Assembly (NCBI GenBank): GCA_001599295.1
Contig: BCGN01000001.1
Coordinates: 1,798,001-1,862,000, forward strand
Direction of reading: 5' to 3'
Length of the DNA: 64,000 bases
Source of the DNA: Sporopachydermia quercuum
Taxonomy: Eukaryota > Ascomycota > Sporopachydermiomycetes > Sporopachydermiales > Sporopachydermiaceae
The stretch's first letter is position 1. Each line of letters opens with the position of its first letter. The translations under genes and the position numbers were made by a program. Of the stretch, positions 33,234 through 41,868 are shown piece by piece. Below the pieces are notes generated by a model that ran no database searches, was not told the DNA's origin, and saw only the letters and a list, made by a program, of their open reading frames with translations.

Positions 33234-34799
33234 TTAGGTCAATCTGTAGAAGAGTTTGGAAAAAATAGCAACAAATACAGAAGAAATCAATGCAAGACCA
33301 AGGTATGTCCTTTTTGTAGGAGGTCCTGTTCTGTTGAAAGCCGTCCTAGAAGGACGACTTGCCAAATTGAATTGTTTCAAATTAGAAGGTGTAGCTTTGT
33401 AGCGAATTTTTAGTAACAAATCAGCCCAAAATGGTGATGAGACAACTGTTCTGAAATGTGAAAACTCTTGGAATGATTTGTATCCATGGTAGGCACCGAT
33501 ACCTGACTCACCTATGCCACCAAAAGGAACGGTGTAGACACCAACATGGAGTAAACTGTCATTGATCATGGCACCACCAGATCTAATACCTTCCAACAGC
33601 TTGGTTTGCTCTTCTTTATTTTGTGAGTAAATATACATAGCTAATGGTGTGTCATGATTGTCAACAACATTCTTGATTACTTCATCCAAATTTTCGTACT
33701 CAATGATAGGCAAAATAGGACCAAAGATTTCACCTTGCATTGTTGAATCGTTGAATGTAACGCTACTGACAATTGTCGGTGGAACATATCTTGAGTTTTC
33801 GTCACATGCAGCTAATCCTCCAGCCAAAACGTCACCTTTCGTATCTTTCAAATAACCTACTAATCTGTTATAGTTTCGCTCATTTCCTATATGAGTAAAT
33901 TCAAGAGTGTCTTTAGTTAGCTCCCCATAAAGTTCTTTATATGTTTCAACCAACGATTCCAAGAACTCAGTTTTGATAGATTTATCAATTAATATGTAAT
34001 CAACGGCAACACAGGTTTGACCTGCATTAGCGAACCGTCCCCACAGTAATCTTCTGGTTAGAGTTTTCCAATTGAAAGAATCGCTAGTAATTGTTCCTGA
34101 ACCAAAATGTTTTGAGACAATAGCAGGCGATTTACCCCCAAGTTCCAATAACGTGGGTGTTAAATTTTGAGCTGCTGCTTTGGCAACAATTCTTCCAACT
34201 ACTCCATTTCCTGTNTAAATGATCTTATCAAATTTTTGGCCTAAGACAGCTGTTGTTTCTTTAACACCTCCATTCACGACAGTGAAAATCTTGGAGTCTA
34301 ACGTCTCTGTTAAAATATCTGTTAAGAGTTGTGAGGTATGCTCACATACCTCACTAGGTTTCCAGCAAACTGTGTTACCAGCAGCAATTGCTCCGACAAT
34401 GGGAGAAATAGACAGAAAAATAGGATAATTCCAGGGAGAAATCACCAAAACAGATCCATAAGGAATTGGTTCAAGTTTTATGCCAAGTGCTTTAAACGTG
34501 ATAGGAAGGTTATCGGGCTTCTTTGGTTTAACCCATTTCTTTAAGTTGTTGATTATGAAATGCAGCTCAGATAATGTACTATTGATTTCTAATGTTTCTG
34601 TTTCGAAGGGAGAACGATGGAAATCCTTCTGTAGAGCGTCGTTGAGAAGATTGATATTATCATAAACAGCGTAATAAATATCTCTAAGAACTTCCAAACG
34701 TTTCTCTAGCGGGAGAAGAACCTTTCTGCTTTCAATAGATGAAATGGTCTCTATCAGACCAGCGATATCCTCAACTGGAGTGTAATGGAGAACGGACAT
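33234..34799 (-). CDS. HFD1: Membrane-anchored fatty aldehyde dehydrogenase Hfd1
   Basis: This 521-residue class 3 aldehyde dehydrogenase oxidises long-chain aldehydes. Yeast Hfd1 acts in sphingosine-1-phosphate breakdown (hexadecenal to hexadecenoate) and in forming 4-hydroxybenzoate for coenzyme Q, at the mitochondrial outer membrane, endosomes and lipid droplets. The motifs seen are ISPWNYPIFLSISP, LELGGKSPAIV with the catalytic Glu, and FANAGQTCVAVDY with the catalytic Cys (~residue 262), then EIFGPILPII and FGGIGESGIG. A hydrophobic C-terminal anchor follows (YLGLALISSVFVAIFSKLF). A CTG codon (34413-34415) falls on the conserved Leu of the NYPxxL motif, which supports the standard genetic code. 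The N at 34215 is the third base of a Tyr or stop-type TAN triplet, presumably Tyr. Confidence 0.93.
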   Translation of the reverse strand: MSVLHYTPVEDIAGLIETISSIESRKVLLPLEKRLEVLRDIYYAVYDNINLLNDALQKDFHRSPFETETLEINSTLSELHFIINNLKKWVKPKKPDNLPITFKALGIKLEPIPYGSVLVISPWNYPIFLSISPIVGAIAAGNTVCWKPSEVCEHTSQLLTDILTETLDSKIFTVVNGGVKETTAVLGQKFDKIIXTGNGVVGRIVAKAAAQNLTPTLLELGGKSPAIVSKHFGSGTITSDSFNWKTLTRRLLWGRFANAGQTCVAVDYILIDKSIKTEFLESLVETYKELYGELTKDTLEFTHIGNERNYNRLVGYLKDTKGDVLAGGLAACDENSRYVPPTIVSSVTFNDSTMQGEIFGPILPIIEYENLDEVIKNVVDNHDTPLAMYIYSQNKEEQTKLLEGIRSGGAMINDSLLHVGVYTVPFGGIGESGIGAYHGYKSFQEFSHFRTVVSSPFWADLLLKIRYKATPSNLKQFNLASRPSRTAFNRTGPPTKRTYLGLALISSVFVAIFSKLFYRLT

Positions 34800-35649
34800 T
34801 GTGTATAGATGTTCTTTTCAAATAGAATGAATTTCTCTGAAAATAGCATCAATGTTTAGATCAAGACTCGCCTTACCAATTATTATTTTCTTTATTCAGC
34901 TTGAAAGAAAATAGCCATCTATATATATATATATATATAATACTATCACCAACGAGGTTTATTTATATCAAACCCTACTTGTTTCAATCGCCCCCTACTT
35001 ATTTTTGCCGTATAATCAACTTTAGAATACCCTCGGCAATACCGCTGATAGCTAATTAAGCTTACCCTGACTTGTTTAATATATCATATGTCATTATATA
35101 TGTTTCTTACGTCTTTGCTATTGACGATAATATTGAACAATAACTTCAATTGAATGCTTAAGTGCGTGGAAATTGTGGTTACAATTGTTATCACATCCAT
35201 GTGATGTTATCACTGAAACCGAAAGAGCCGGAACAAAGGATGAGAATGAAATATTGAAATAATGTATAGGATAGAGATGAATTGGTATAGTAAAGAACGC
35301 TTTGGACGTCTATACTTGAAGGGAAAGAGTTTAAGATAGAAATCAAACAGCTCTTTATTGTAAAGTGTATTTGATGGGAATTATTAACAATTCATTCATA
35401 TATATATATATATATATTTAAGATTGATAGCAGCCTGATATTTTCATGTGAGAGAGAAATCTATAGAGTTTTCTCTTCACGTGACGTTTTGTCAACTAAA
35501 AAATGGCCATTAGGATAATGATTTGATTTCACTATTGACTGGGAACACCGGTACAGGCTGATTGTTATTGATTTCACTCATAAACAAGACTCATTGTCGC
35601 AGTGATGGTATACTGACAGAATTACACCAAAACATATTGTTTCTGCTGT
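34800..35649. other. Intergenic, 850 bases, HFD1 promoter with two TA-dinucleotide tracts
   Basis: TA repeats lie at about 34920-34939 and 35399-35417. A palindromic E-box TCACGTGA is at 35477-35484. No coding frame is supported. Confidence 0.55.
35477..35484. promoter_or_regulatory. Palindromic E-box TCACGTGA
   Basis: An exact Cbf1/bHLH-type octamer lies between the DNAJC9-like gene's 3' end and HFD1, about 680 bases upstream of the HFD1 start. Binding is inferred from the motif alone. Confidence 0.35.
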
Positions 35650-36468
35650 TTATTTTTTAGTCTTAGACTTAGACTTAGATTTACTTTTCTTGACCTTGTT
35701 GGATACTGGTTTGACATATTTATTCTCCAGTCTAGAAATCAAATCATCAAAAGAACCTTTTTTTCTTTTCATGATCAATTGTTTTAAATCGTCCTCTTGT
35801 TCCTGCTGAGATTGCTTTTCTCTCTTACTCAAATCTATTGCCAGTTCTTTTGCATACACTTCAGCTTCCTTGGCTTCAGAATCAACTGATTTGAGTTTCT
35901 TCTTTATGTTCTTGGATCGGTTTTTCTTATAAGATTTCCAGGACTTAAATTCTTCTGTTGCACCTTCTTTTATTTTATCTGAGATAATGTTGAAAATGCG
36001 CTGCTCCTCTTTTTCATTGAACTCCAAATGGGGTATATCATCAAAAATAGATAAAAAGTCACCTTCATGGTTTTCAAATGAGTCAATAATATCTTCAAGC
36101 TCCTCCGTACTTTGTTGATATTCTAATTTATCCCTTTCAATCAAGTCAAAACTAACTCTAGATAAGTTACGGAAATATTCTTGCCATGATGTTTCCTCAT
36201 TGGATGTTCCNTCCATTATACCAGTTTCGTTGTATGTTTTCCTTCGATCATTATCCATAAGAAACCAATTAGCGAATGATATCTTCTGAAACTTCTCCTG
36301 AGCTTCCTTTATTTCCTCCTCATCCTTCCCCGACAATTTATCTGGATGGTATATCAAGGCTAATTTTCTATAGGCGCTTTTGATCTGTTTGATTTCAATG
36401 GTATTCGTATCTAACTCATGAAGTCCTAGAACTTCATAAGGATTTTCTGACTCCACATTATACCCCAT
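35650..36468 (-). CDS. DNAJC9-like J-domain protein
   Basis: This is a 272-residue protein when started at the Met at 36468 (MGYNVESENPYEVLGL); an in-frame ATG at 36549 would add 27 residues that do not fit a J protein. The N-terminal J domain has YEVLGL, AYRKLALIYHPDKLSG with the essential HPD, and a modified final helix (FANWFLMDNDRRKTYNETG). After it come DFLSIFDDIPHLEFNEKEEQRI and EAKEAEVYAKELAIDL, matching human DNAJC9 rather than the spliceosomal Cwc23. The C terminus is Lys/Ser-rich and probably nuclear. DNAJC9 is a histone H3-H4 co-chaperone that recruits Hsp70; the same role here is inferred from similarity. Confidence 0.82.
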   Translation of the reverse strand: MGYNVESENPYEVLGLHELDTNTIEIKQIKSAYRKLALIYHPDKLSGKDEEEIKEAQEKFQKISFANWFLMDNDRRKTYNETGIMXGTSNEETSWQEYFRNLSRVSFDLIERDKLEYQQSTEELEDIIDSFENHEGDFLSIFDDIPHLEFNEKEEQRIFNIISDKIKEGATEEFKSWKSYKKNRSKNIKKKLKSVDSEAKEAEVYAKELAIDLSKREKQSQQEQEDDLKQLIMKRKKGSFDDLISRLENKYVKPVSNKVKKSKSKSKSKTKK

Positions 36469-36870
36469 GACGAGTACTTTTATGACACAATTACTGCACA
36501 ATCCAATAAACAATTGATTACTTCGTTTTGTGATATATTTATGGAACATATTAGTTATATATCATTAGTTCTTGTTTATTATATCTTTCCTTTTTGCACG
36601 CGTCACAAGGAGATGAGTTTAGGAGCGTAATGTCATGTGAAAGAATTGGAGAGTATGTTTATGTAATCATACAATACAATCACAAGTCATCCGATATTAT
36701 TATTCCGGAAATTATTAATTTACTAAAAATCTTCAGATAGATTGATTTATCAACAGGAATCATCAAAAAGAAAACTATGTGGATCATATTAGAGTTACCA
36801 GCTATAAGTTTAGCGGACTATTGAGAAAATGCATCATTACATTTCAAACTAGTAAGAATAGTTTGTCAGT
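36469..36870. other. Divergent promoter region, 400 bases
   Basis: This is the shared upstream region of the DNAJC9-like gene (-) and JLP2 (+). No further feature is visible. Confidence 0.5.
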
Positions 36871-37704
36871 ATGGTTTACTATTTTGAATCCCGAGGGACC
36901 TCCGGAACGATAGATCCCCCCAGATACATATATATGGGCAAACATAAAGAGGAAAGTATGTAAAGTCAATGAAGATTGGCTATTGGATAATGAAGAAAAA
37001 AATTGTATTTGGCATATGCTAACCATCGCCAATAGATGAGGATTTGATAAAGTATGGATGGGAAGAAGATTTGTGGTTTCATGTAGACAACCTTTCATCA
37101 GCTCATGTCTACTTACGCTTGCTTGATGGAGAATCTTGGAACGACGTACCTCAAGAAATTATAGATGGTAAGTCGTGGAGGAATTGATAGTGCATAGTGC
37201 AGTCTGGAGTATAATTGAAGATTTAATCTTTGGTCTTCACGTTGTATCTTGGTCTAACCTTGCTTAGATTGTGCTCACTTGACCAAAGCAAACTCAATCG
37301 AAGGCAACAAGAAAGATAATATAACGGTAATAGTCACACCATGGTCAAATTTGAGAAAAACAAAAGGTATGGCAGCTGGTCAGGTTGGTTTTAAGAACAA
37401 CAAGTTGGTCAAAAGAGTCAAGATACCTACGAGAGTTAATGCTATCATAAATAGATTGAACAAAACCAAGAGAGAGGCATTTCCAGATTTGAATCAAGAA
37501 CGGCTAGATCATAGGAAAGAATTAGAAAGAAAGGAAAAAGCAAGATTGAAAGAACTTCATGAAAAGGAACTGGAAGCTGCCAATTACGAACAAGGAGAAA
37601 GATACAAGAAGGATCATTTGTATGATGACTTGTTTACAGAAGATAACGTCCGATGTTCAAGCAANCAATTCCGTAGTGAAGATTTTGAGGATGATTTTTG
37701 GTAG
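36871..37704 (+). CDS. JLP2: CCDC25/Jlp2 family protein (NFACT-R domain), three exons
   Basis: The exons are 36871-36955, 37036-37167 and 37268-37704, giving 217 residues. The two introns (80 and 100 bases) have GTATGT and GTAAGT donors, and the first has GCTAACC before CAATAG. The domain order and motifs match human CCDC25 and yeast Jlp2: MVYYFESR at the start, [52 protein letters not shown], and [13 protein letters not shown] charged C-terminal coiled coil ends in an acidic EDFEDDFW tail. The NFACT-R (DUF814) fold is shared with the RQC factor Rqc2. In mammals CCDC25 is also described as a DNA sensor on the cell surface; no such role can be inferred for yeast. The N at 37665 is a third base. 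Confidence 0.93.
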
Positions 37705-38051
37705 TATAAAGAAAATGAAATAGACGAAAAATACGTACTGTAAAAACTTTTAACATGAAGAAAATGTAAATATGATTTCCATTATAGAAGGACATGTCAT
37801 TTGCAAATCATTTAGATATTGCATTTGTCGAAACGCCTTATGCCTGGACTATATCAAAATAACATAAATGCAACAAAAAACAAGGCAATTTCTATGCCAA
37901 TGAATCCAATAAAAATCTGAATATATATCTTAATAAGCCAACGATTCAAGTGTAAAATGTGTAGGAATAGATTGATGATTGAAAATAGTTCTCTTTGCTC
38001 AATTACTCATTATATTGGCACTTACTCACTTTCAGAAGGAGTTTTTAATGT
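37705..38051. other. Short convergent intergenic region
   Basis: This holds the 3' flanks of JLP2 (+) and COX12 (-). AT-rich, nothing else seen. Confidence 0.5.
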
Positions 38052-38627
38052 TTAGTGTTCGGCCTTTGGTCTTGGTTCACCAGCAAAGTTACCCTTTTCT
38101 ATAAGTCAAAATGTTAGTAATCAATTTATAAAAGGGAACGTTCCCTGATTATGTGTGAATGTAAAATGGTACTGTTGTCTGTCCAGCCAACTGGTCGATA
38201 TGTCACTTGCGAAAGGCTTGAAAATTGCAATACTTCGTCTCAATTGTCTCCCAGAGACCACATATATATCCCAAAACGATTGGCTTTTTCTNCTAGGCTT
38301 TGTAGATATTGTTTGCAGTTCAGAGNAACTCCCCGGTCGTCGTTCACACCTTAGATTCCATCTAGTACCATTTACAGTCAACACATCTCGTTATCTCTCT
38401 CTCATCCCGTCTCAAGACTTACCTCTTTGATCATTCCATTTTTCAACCCAGTCTACAGGGCAGAGGGAAGAATAAGTTCTGAAAAAAACTTGACATGGAG
38501 CAAAATCTTCACCCTTAGCTTTGATACACTTGTGGTAGTCAACATATGATTGCCAGCAGTGTCTGGTTTGGTTTTGTTGAGGGAATCGTGAATCGAATTG
38601 AACGGTTTCGAGTGTAAGTTCAGTCAT
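38052..38627 (-). CDS. COX12: Cytochrome c oxidase subunit Cox12 (COX6B), two exons
   Basis: This is an 83-residue subunit of complex IV facing the intermembrane space. Exon 1 is 38423-38627 and exon 2 is 38052-38098, joined across a 324-base intron with GTAAGT, TTACTAACA and TTATAG. The final splice gives KWNDQREKGNFAGEPRP, which replaces a premature end in intron sequence. The twin CX9C/CX10C fold is intact, with HCWQSYVDYHKC and FAPCQVFFRTYSSLC, so it is a Mia40 import substrate. The FPQQNQTRHCW motif is diagnostic. The length equals that of S. cerevisiae Cox12. Within the window, CYC1, COX12 and MCR1 all serve respiration or mitochondrial redox, although they are not adjacent. Confidence 0.97.
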
Positions 38628-39382
38628 TTTGAGATCGGGTTGTCTTTAATATATATCCAATAAATCTGATTTATTGATATTTTTCTTCTGGTTAAATGTA
38701 AGATATGTTCATCGACCTTCCAGTTCTTCGGCACAAGGAAGACAAATAATAACAATTCCTTTTACTCTGTCGGCAGAAAATCTTCACTAAGAAAGAAGGT
38801 GGTGTTATTTATTTTTGTACACCCTTGCCTCGATAAAACACATGTACACTCTAATTGTTTACATCTCAATCATGATTCGTGCGTCTGAGATCTTTGGGGT
38901 AGGAATCGCATCATGCATTGCTTATGTAGGACTCATGCACTATTGCTGTACAAGTAAGTTTCTTATTTTAAACCTTGATTCTTATTCGTCAGATGATTTG
39001 TCCATTATTTTAATCACTCTGTGCCGGTGAGACTGGAAAGTGGACACATCAATCATGCTCTCAATTACACTTCGAACTTACTGAAAAGCTGAAACTTAAC
39101 TTTAAATTCTTTCCACATCGTGTCTCACTCTACTAAACAGACAAAACGGAAATGATATNTACCATCATTGAGAAGGATTGTTATTGTGGGTATGAATGAC
39201 TATTGATTCTGGTTTTATTGATTATTAAAGAAATAATCTAATCGTTAGTGATATTTAGTGATTAATTGTTACATTTTGGTATATTTCCATTCTTATTTGA
39301 TAATCGATCAATGGCTTGTTTTCAGTATAATAGCTAGGCTAGTCAACTCTGTAAATCAACTCCTTTCCTATAGTTGAAGCAA
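38628..39382. other. Divergent region, 750 bases, COX12/GRC3, with a possible small gene
   Basis: This holds the COX12 promoter and the GRC3 5' region. A candidate small spliced membrane protein is listed separately. Confidence 0.45.
38872..39199 (+). CDS. Candidate small spliced membrane protein (uncertain)
   Basis: A possible first exon, 38872-38953, encodes MIRASEIFGVGIASCIAYVG and then LMHYCC, a basic start followed by one hydrophobic segment, and ends at a strong GTAAGT donor. A possible second exon at 39141-39199 joins in phase (acceptor AAACAG) and gives a polar tail ending at TGA, about 46 residues in all. The branch point is weak. An in-frame ATG further upstream (38842-38844) is also possible. 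The layout resembles small mitochondrial inner-membrane assembly factors such as Pet117, but the similarity is too slight to name it. Confidence 0.35.
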
Positions 39383-41509
39383 ATGTCTTCAAAGCCTAGG
39401 TGTATGTATATCAACTATACTTTGTTTTGTTTTATTATGATATTTATTATCTATTGTTTATCATTTGTTTCATACACACATTTACTGACAATCCATTATT
39501 ATTTAGTAAGCGCTTTTGCTGCCAAGGAAAAAGGTCTTTCTCCCACTTTATATCAAGCATGTAAGGATTCATTAGACTCAGCGCCCATCTCTGGTAATTC
39601 TTCATACTTTAATTCCCCTAAACCTTCGAAAGATAACCAAGATGACCATTCCATACTGTATGCCATTTTTTTTCTTCTCCAANTAATTTCATCATTGACG
39701 GTTGTTACTGTTACTAACTATGCTAGTAGATACCCAGTCTCGCAATTCAACGTGTCGGGTGAGAAGCAGAATGTCATATTCAATTCAACTAATATGATAA
39801 TAACATTGGAAGAGAACGAATATTTGATTGCTAGAGGTCAATTTATAATCAAAATCCTCCAAGGAACTGTCATCATCAATGGATTTAAATTATCTTCAGA
39901 CTCATCATCCTCCAATTCCCATTCCGTATTTGCTGCTTCTTCGCATGCATTACCTGTCATTGAGGTAATGTCAATACCATGCCAAGTTCAACTAAGTAAC
40001 CTTTCAACAGGGCTAGAAGATCTCGGCACAATTTGTCCAATGGTAAAAAACTTATGGATTAGTTCAACCAAAGAGCAATGCGATGTTCTTACTACCCCTT
40101 CATTGACATTTGGAATCGTCATGGCATCATCATCCTCATCAATAAACTCGTTATCAATAGATCAATCATGGCGATTAGCAGCTGAAGAAGTCCAATTCCA
40201 ATCTGTATTAAAACAATCTGACGATTCAATTCATTCCCCTTCTCCAATGTCGTCCTCAGCGTCAATATTAATTGCTGGACCTAAAGGTTCCGGCAAATCA
40301 ACATTCAGTAAATACTTACTGAACCATCTACTAAACACTCAAGATACTATTTATTTTCTCGACATTGATCCTGGGCAACCTGAATTCTCGCCACCTGATT
40401 CAATCTCATTATCCAGCATTACAAGCCCGGTTTTTGGTCCTAATTTTTCCCACCCAATGCATCCTGATTTAATTAGTTCCCATTATATTGGGTTCTCGTC
40501 TCCTAAAGAACAACCATTAAGATACTTCCACCTCATCAAAAATCTCTTCAACACTTATCGAAAGAAATCAGAGCTCGTTCCAGGTCCATTAATAATAAAT
40601 ACTCCTGGTTGGATTAAAGGTTTAGGACTTGACATTCTAGGGAGAATATTGTATGAAATAGAACCCACAGTACTAGTATACTTGAATCATGATAACGAGT
40701 CTTCGAATAATGATGTCATAGATATGGTTGATCTGAATAGAACTAAAGTGATAACTCCAAATGCTTTTTTCAGAAACACTGGTATTCAAAGATATACATC
40801 TGCCTTACTAAGACATGTTTTAACTACTTGCTATCTCCATTTCAATGGTTGGCAAGAAAGATCAGACGAAACAATGATCAACACTACCACTTATCCTATA
40901 TTCAATTTTCAACCGTTGATATCTAAACCTCCATTAACTACAAGGTATAGCAATAAGTTTGACTATGGAAAATTAGAAGGGTTGACTGGTGGATGCTCAA
41001 TATTACAAGGAGAGGGATTAAATATTAATGACATTAAACTCATCTTAGAGGCAACTGTGATTAGTATTTATGCTATTGATAATGATCATTTTGAATCAAT
41101 AATAATGAATAATACTAGTAGTACTACAGATAATTCTAGTGCTCCTTCTTTTAATTTACCTATACTCGATTCGTCGGTAATTGATTCATTATTGCTACCA
41201 TCAATGTCGACTTATTTATCATTAGCAATAATACACTCAATTGATGAGAAAAATCAACTAATCCATCTTTATATTCCTAATGGCTCAAAAGTCCTTGAAA
41301 TTGTACGGAATTTGCACTCAGCGAGACTTACAATTATAAGAGGAAGAACAGAACTGCCTGTGTGGGAACTATATAATAATAACGATAGTCATAAGAATAA
41401 TATGATTGTCAGCCAGCCGTTTATTTCATTTACGGCAGGAAAAGGTATTGGTGGAGGTTCCTGGAGGGTGAGAAGGAACATACATCGCCGTGGCCATCAA
41501 ATGGTTTGA
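39383..41509 (+). CDS. GRC3: Polynucleotide 5'-kinase Grc3, two exons
   Basis: Grc3 phosphorylates the 5' end of the 26S pre-rRNA after Las1 cleavage in ITS2, allowing Rat1/Xrn1 trimming. Exon 1 is 39383-39401 (19 bases, MSSKPR plus one base) and exon 2 is 39507-41509. The intron (105 bases) has GTATGT, TTACTGAC and TATTTAG. The product is 673 residues. The Clp1/Grc3-family kinase core shows the P-loop AGPKGSGKST (~residue 265) and LDIDPGQPEFSPPDS with the catalytic Asp-rich turn. NTPGWIKGLG is the conserved lid/recognition region. The C terminus RRNIHRRGHQM matches yeast Grc3. It converges on RIX7, another ribosome-biogenesis gene. The N at 39683 is a first codon base. Confidence 0.93.
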   Translation: MSSKPRCMYINYTLFCFIMIFIIYCLSFVSYTHLLTIHYYLVSAFAAKEKGLSPTLYQACKDSLDSAPISGNSSYFNSPKPSKDNQDDHSILYAIFFLLQXISSLTVVTVTNYASRYPVSQFNVSGEKQNVIFNSTNMIITLEENEYLIARGQFIIKILQGTVIINGFKLSSDSSSSNSHSVFAASSHALPVIEVMSIPCQVQLSNLSTGLEDLGTICPMVKNLWISSTKEQCDVLTTPSLTFGIVMASSSSSINSLSIDQSWRLAAEEVQFQSVLKQSDDSIHSPSPMSSSASILIAGPKGSGKSTFSKYLLNHLLNTQDTIYFLDIDPGQPEFSPPDSISLSSITSPVFGPNFSHPMHPDLISSHYIGFSSPKEQPLRYFHLIKNLFNTYRKKSELVPGPLIINTPGWIKGLGLDILGRILYEIEPTVLVYLNHDNESSNNDVIDMVDLNRTKVITPNAFFRNTGIQRYTSALLRHVLTTCYLHFNGWQERSDETMINTTTYPIFNFQPLISKPPLTTRYSNKFDYGKLEGLTGGCSILQGEGLNINDIKLILEATVISIYAIDNDHFESIIMNNTSSTTDNSSAPSFNLPILDSSVIDSLLLPSMSTYLSLAIIHSIDEKNQLIHLYIPNGSKVLEIVRNLHSARLTIIRGRTELPVWELYNNNDSHKNNMIVSQPFISFTAGKGIGGGSWRVRRNIHRRGHQMV

Positions 41510-41868
41510 TTTGTATTAAGATGGGAACCTCTCAAGGTTGTTCCTCAGAAGATAGTTATTGCTCATAATCGCTGGATTATGGGAAATACTGAGTTAGGTA
41601 TGGGAGATGACAAATACAACGAGATCCTAACAATACTGTAATTACAATAGTTATCTTTTCATAGAGATAGTTTTATTCCTAGATAAATAGAGGAATAGGA
41701 GTAAAGGTAGTAACTACTAATATTTCTACTACTAGTAGAATTTGTCCATATAACAAGTGAATATTTTCTACTCTATCCACTATTTAAGGAAAACGCACGT
41801 TCTCTTCCCCGTTTTACTGCTCATCCCCATCCCATATATACATGTCATTCTACTTGACCCAATCCCTT
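41510..41868. other. Short convergent intergenic region
   Basis: This holds the 3' flanks of GRC3 (+) and RIX7 (-). It includes pyrimidine-rich stretches and no gene. Confidence 0.5.
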
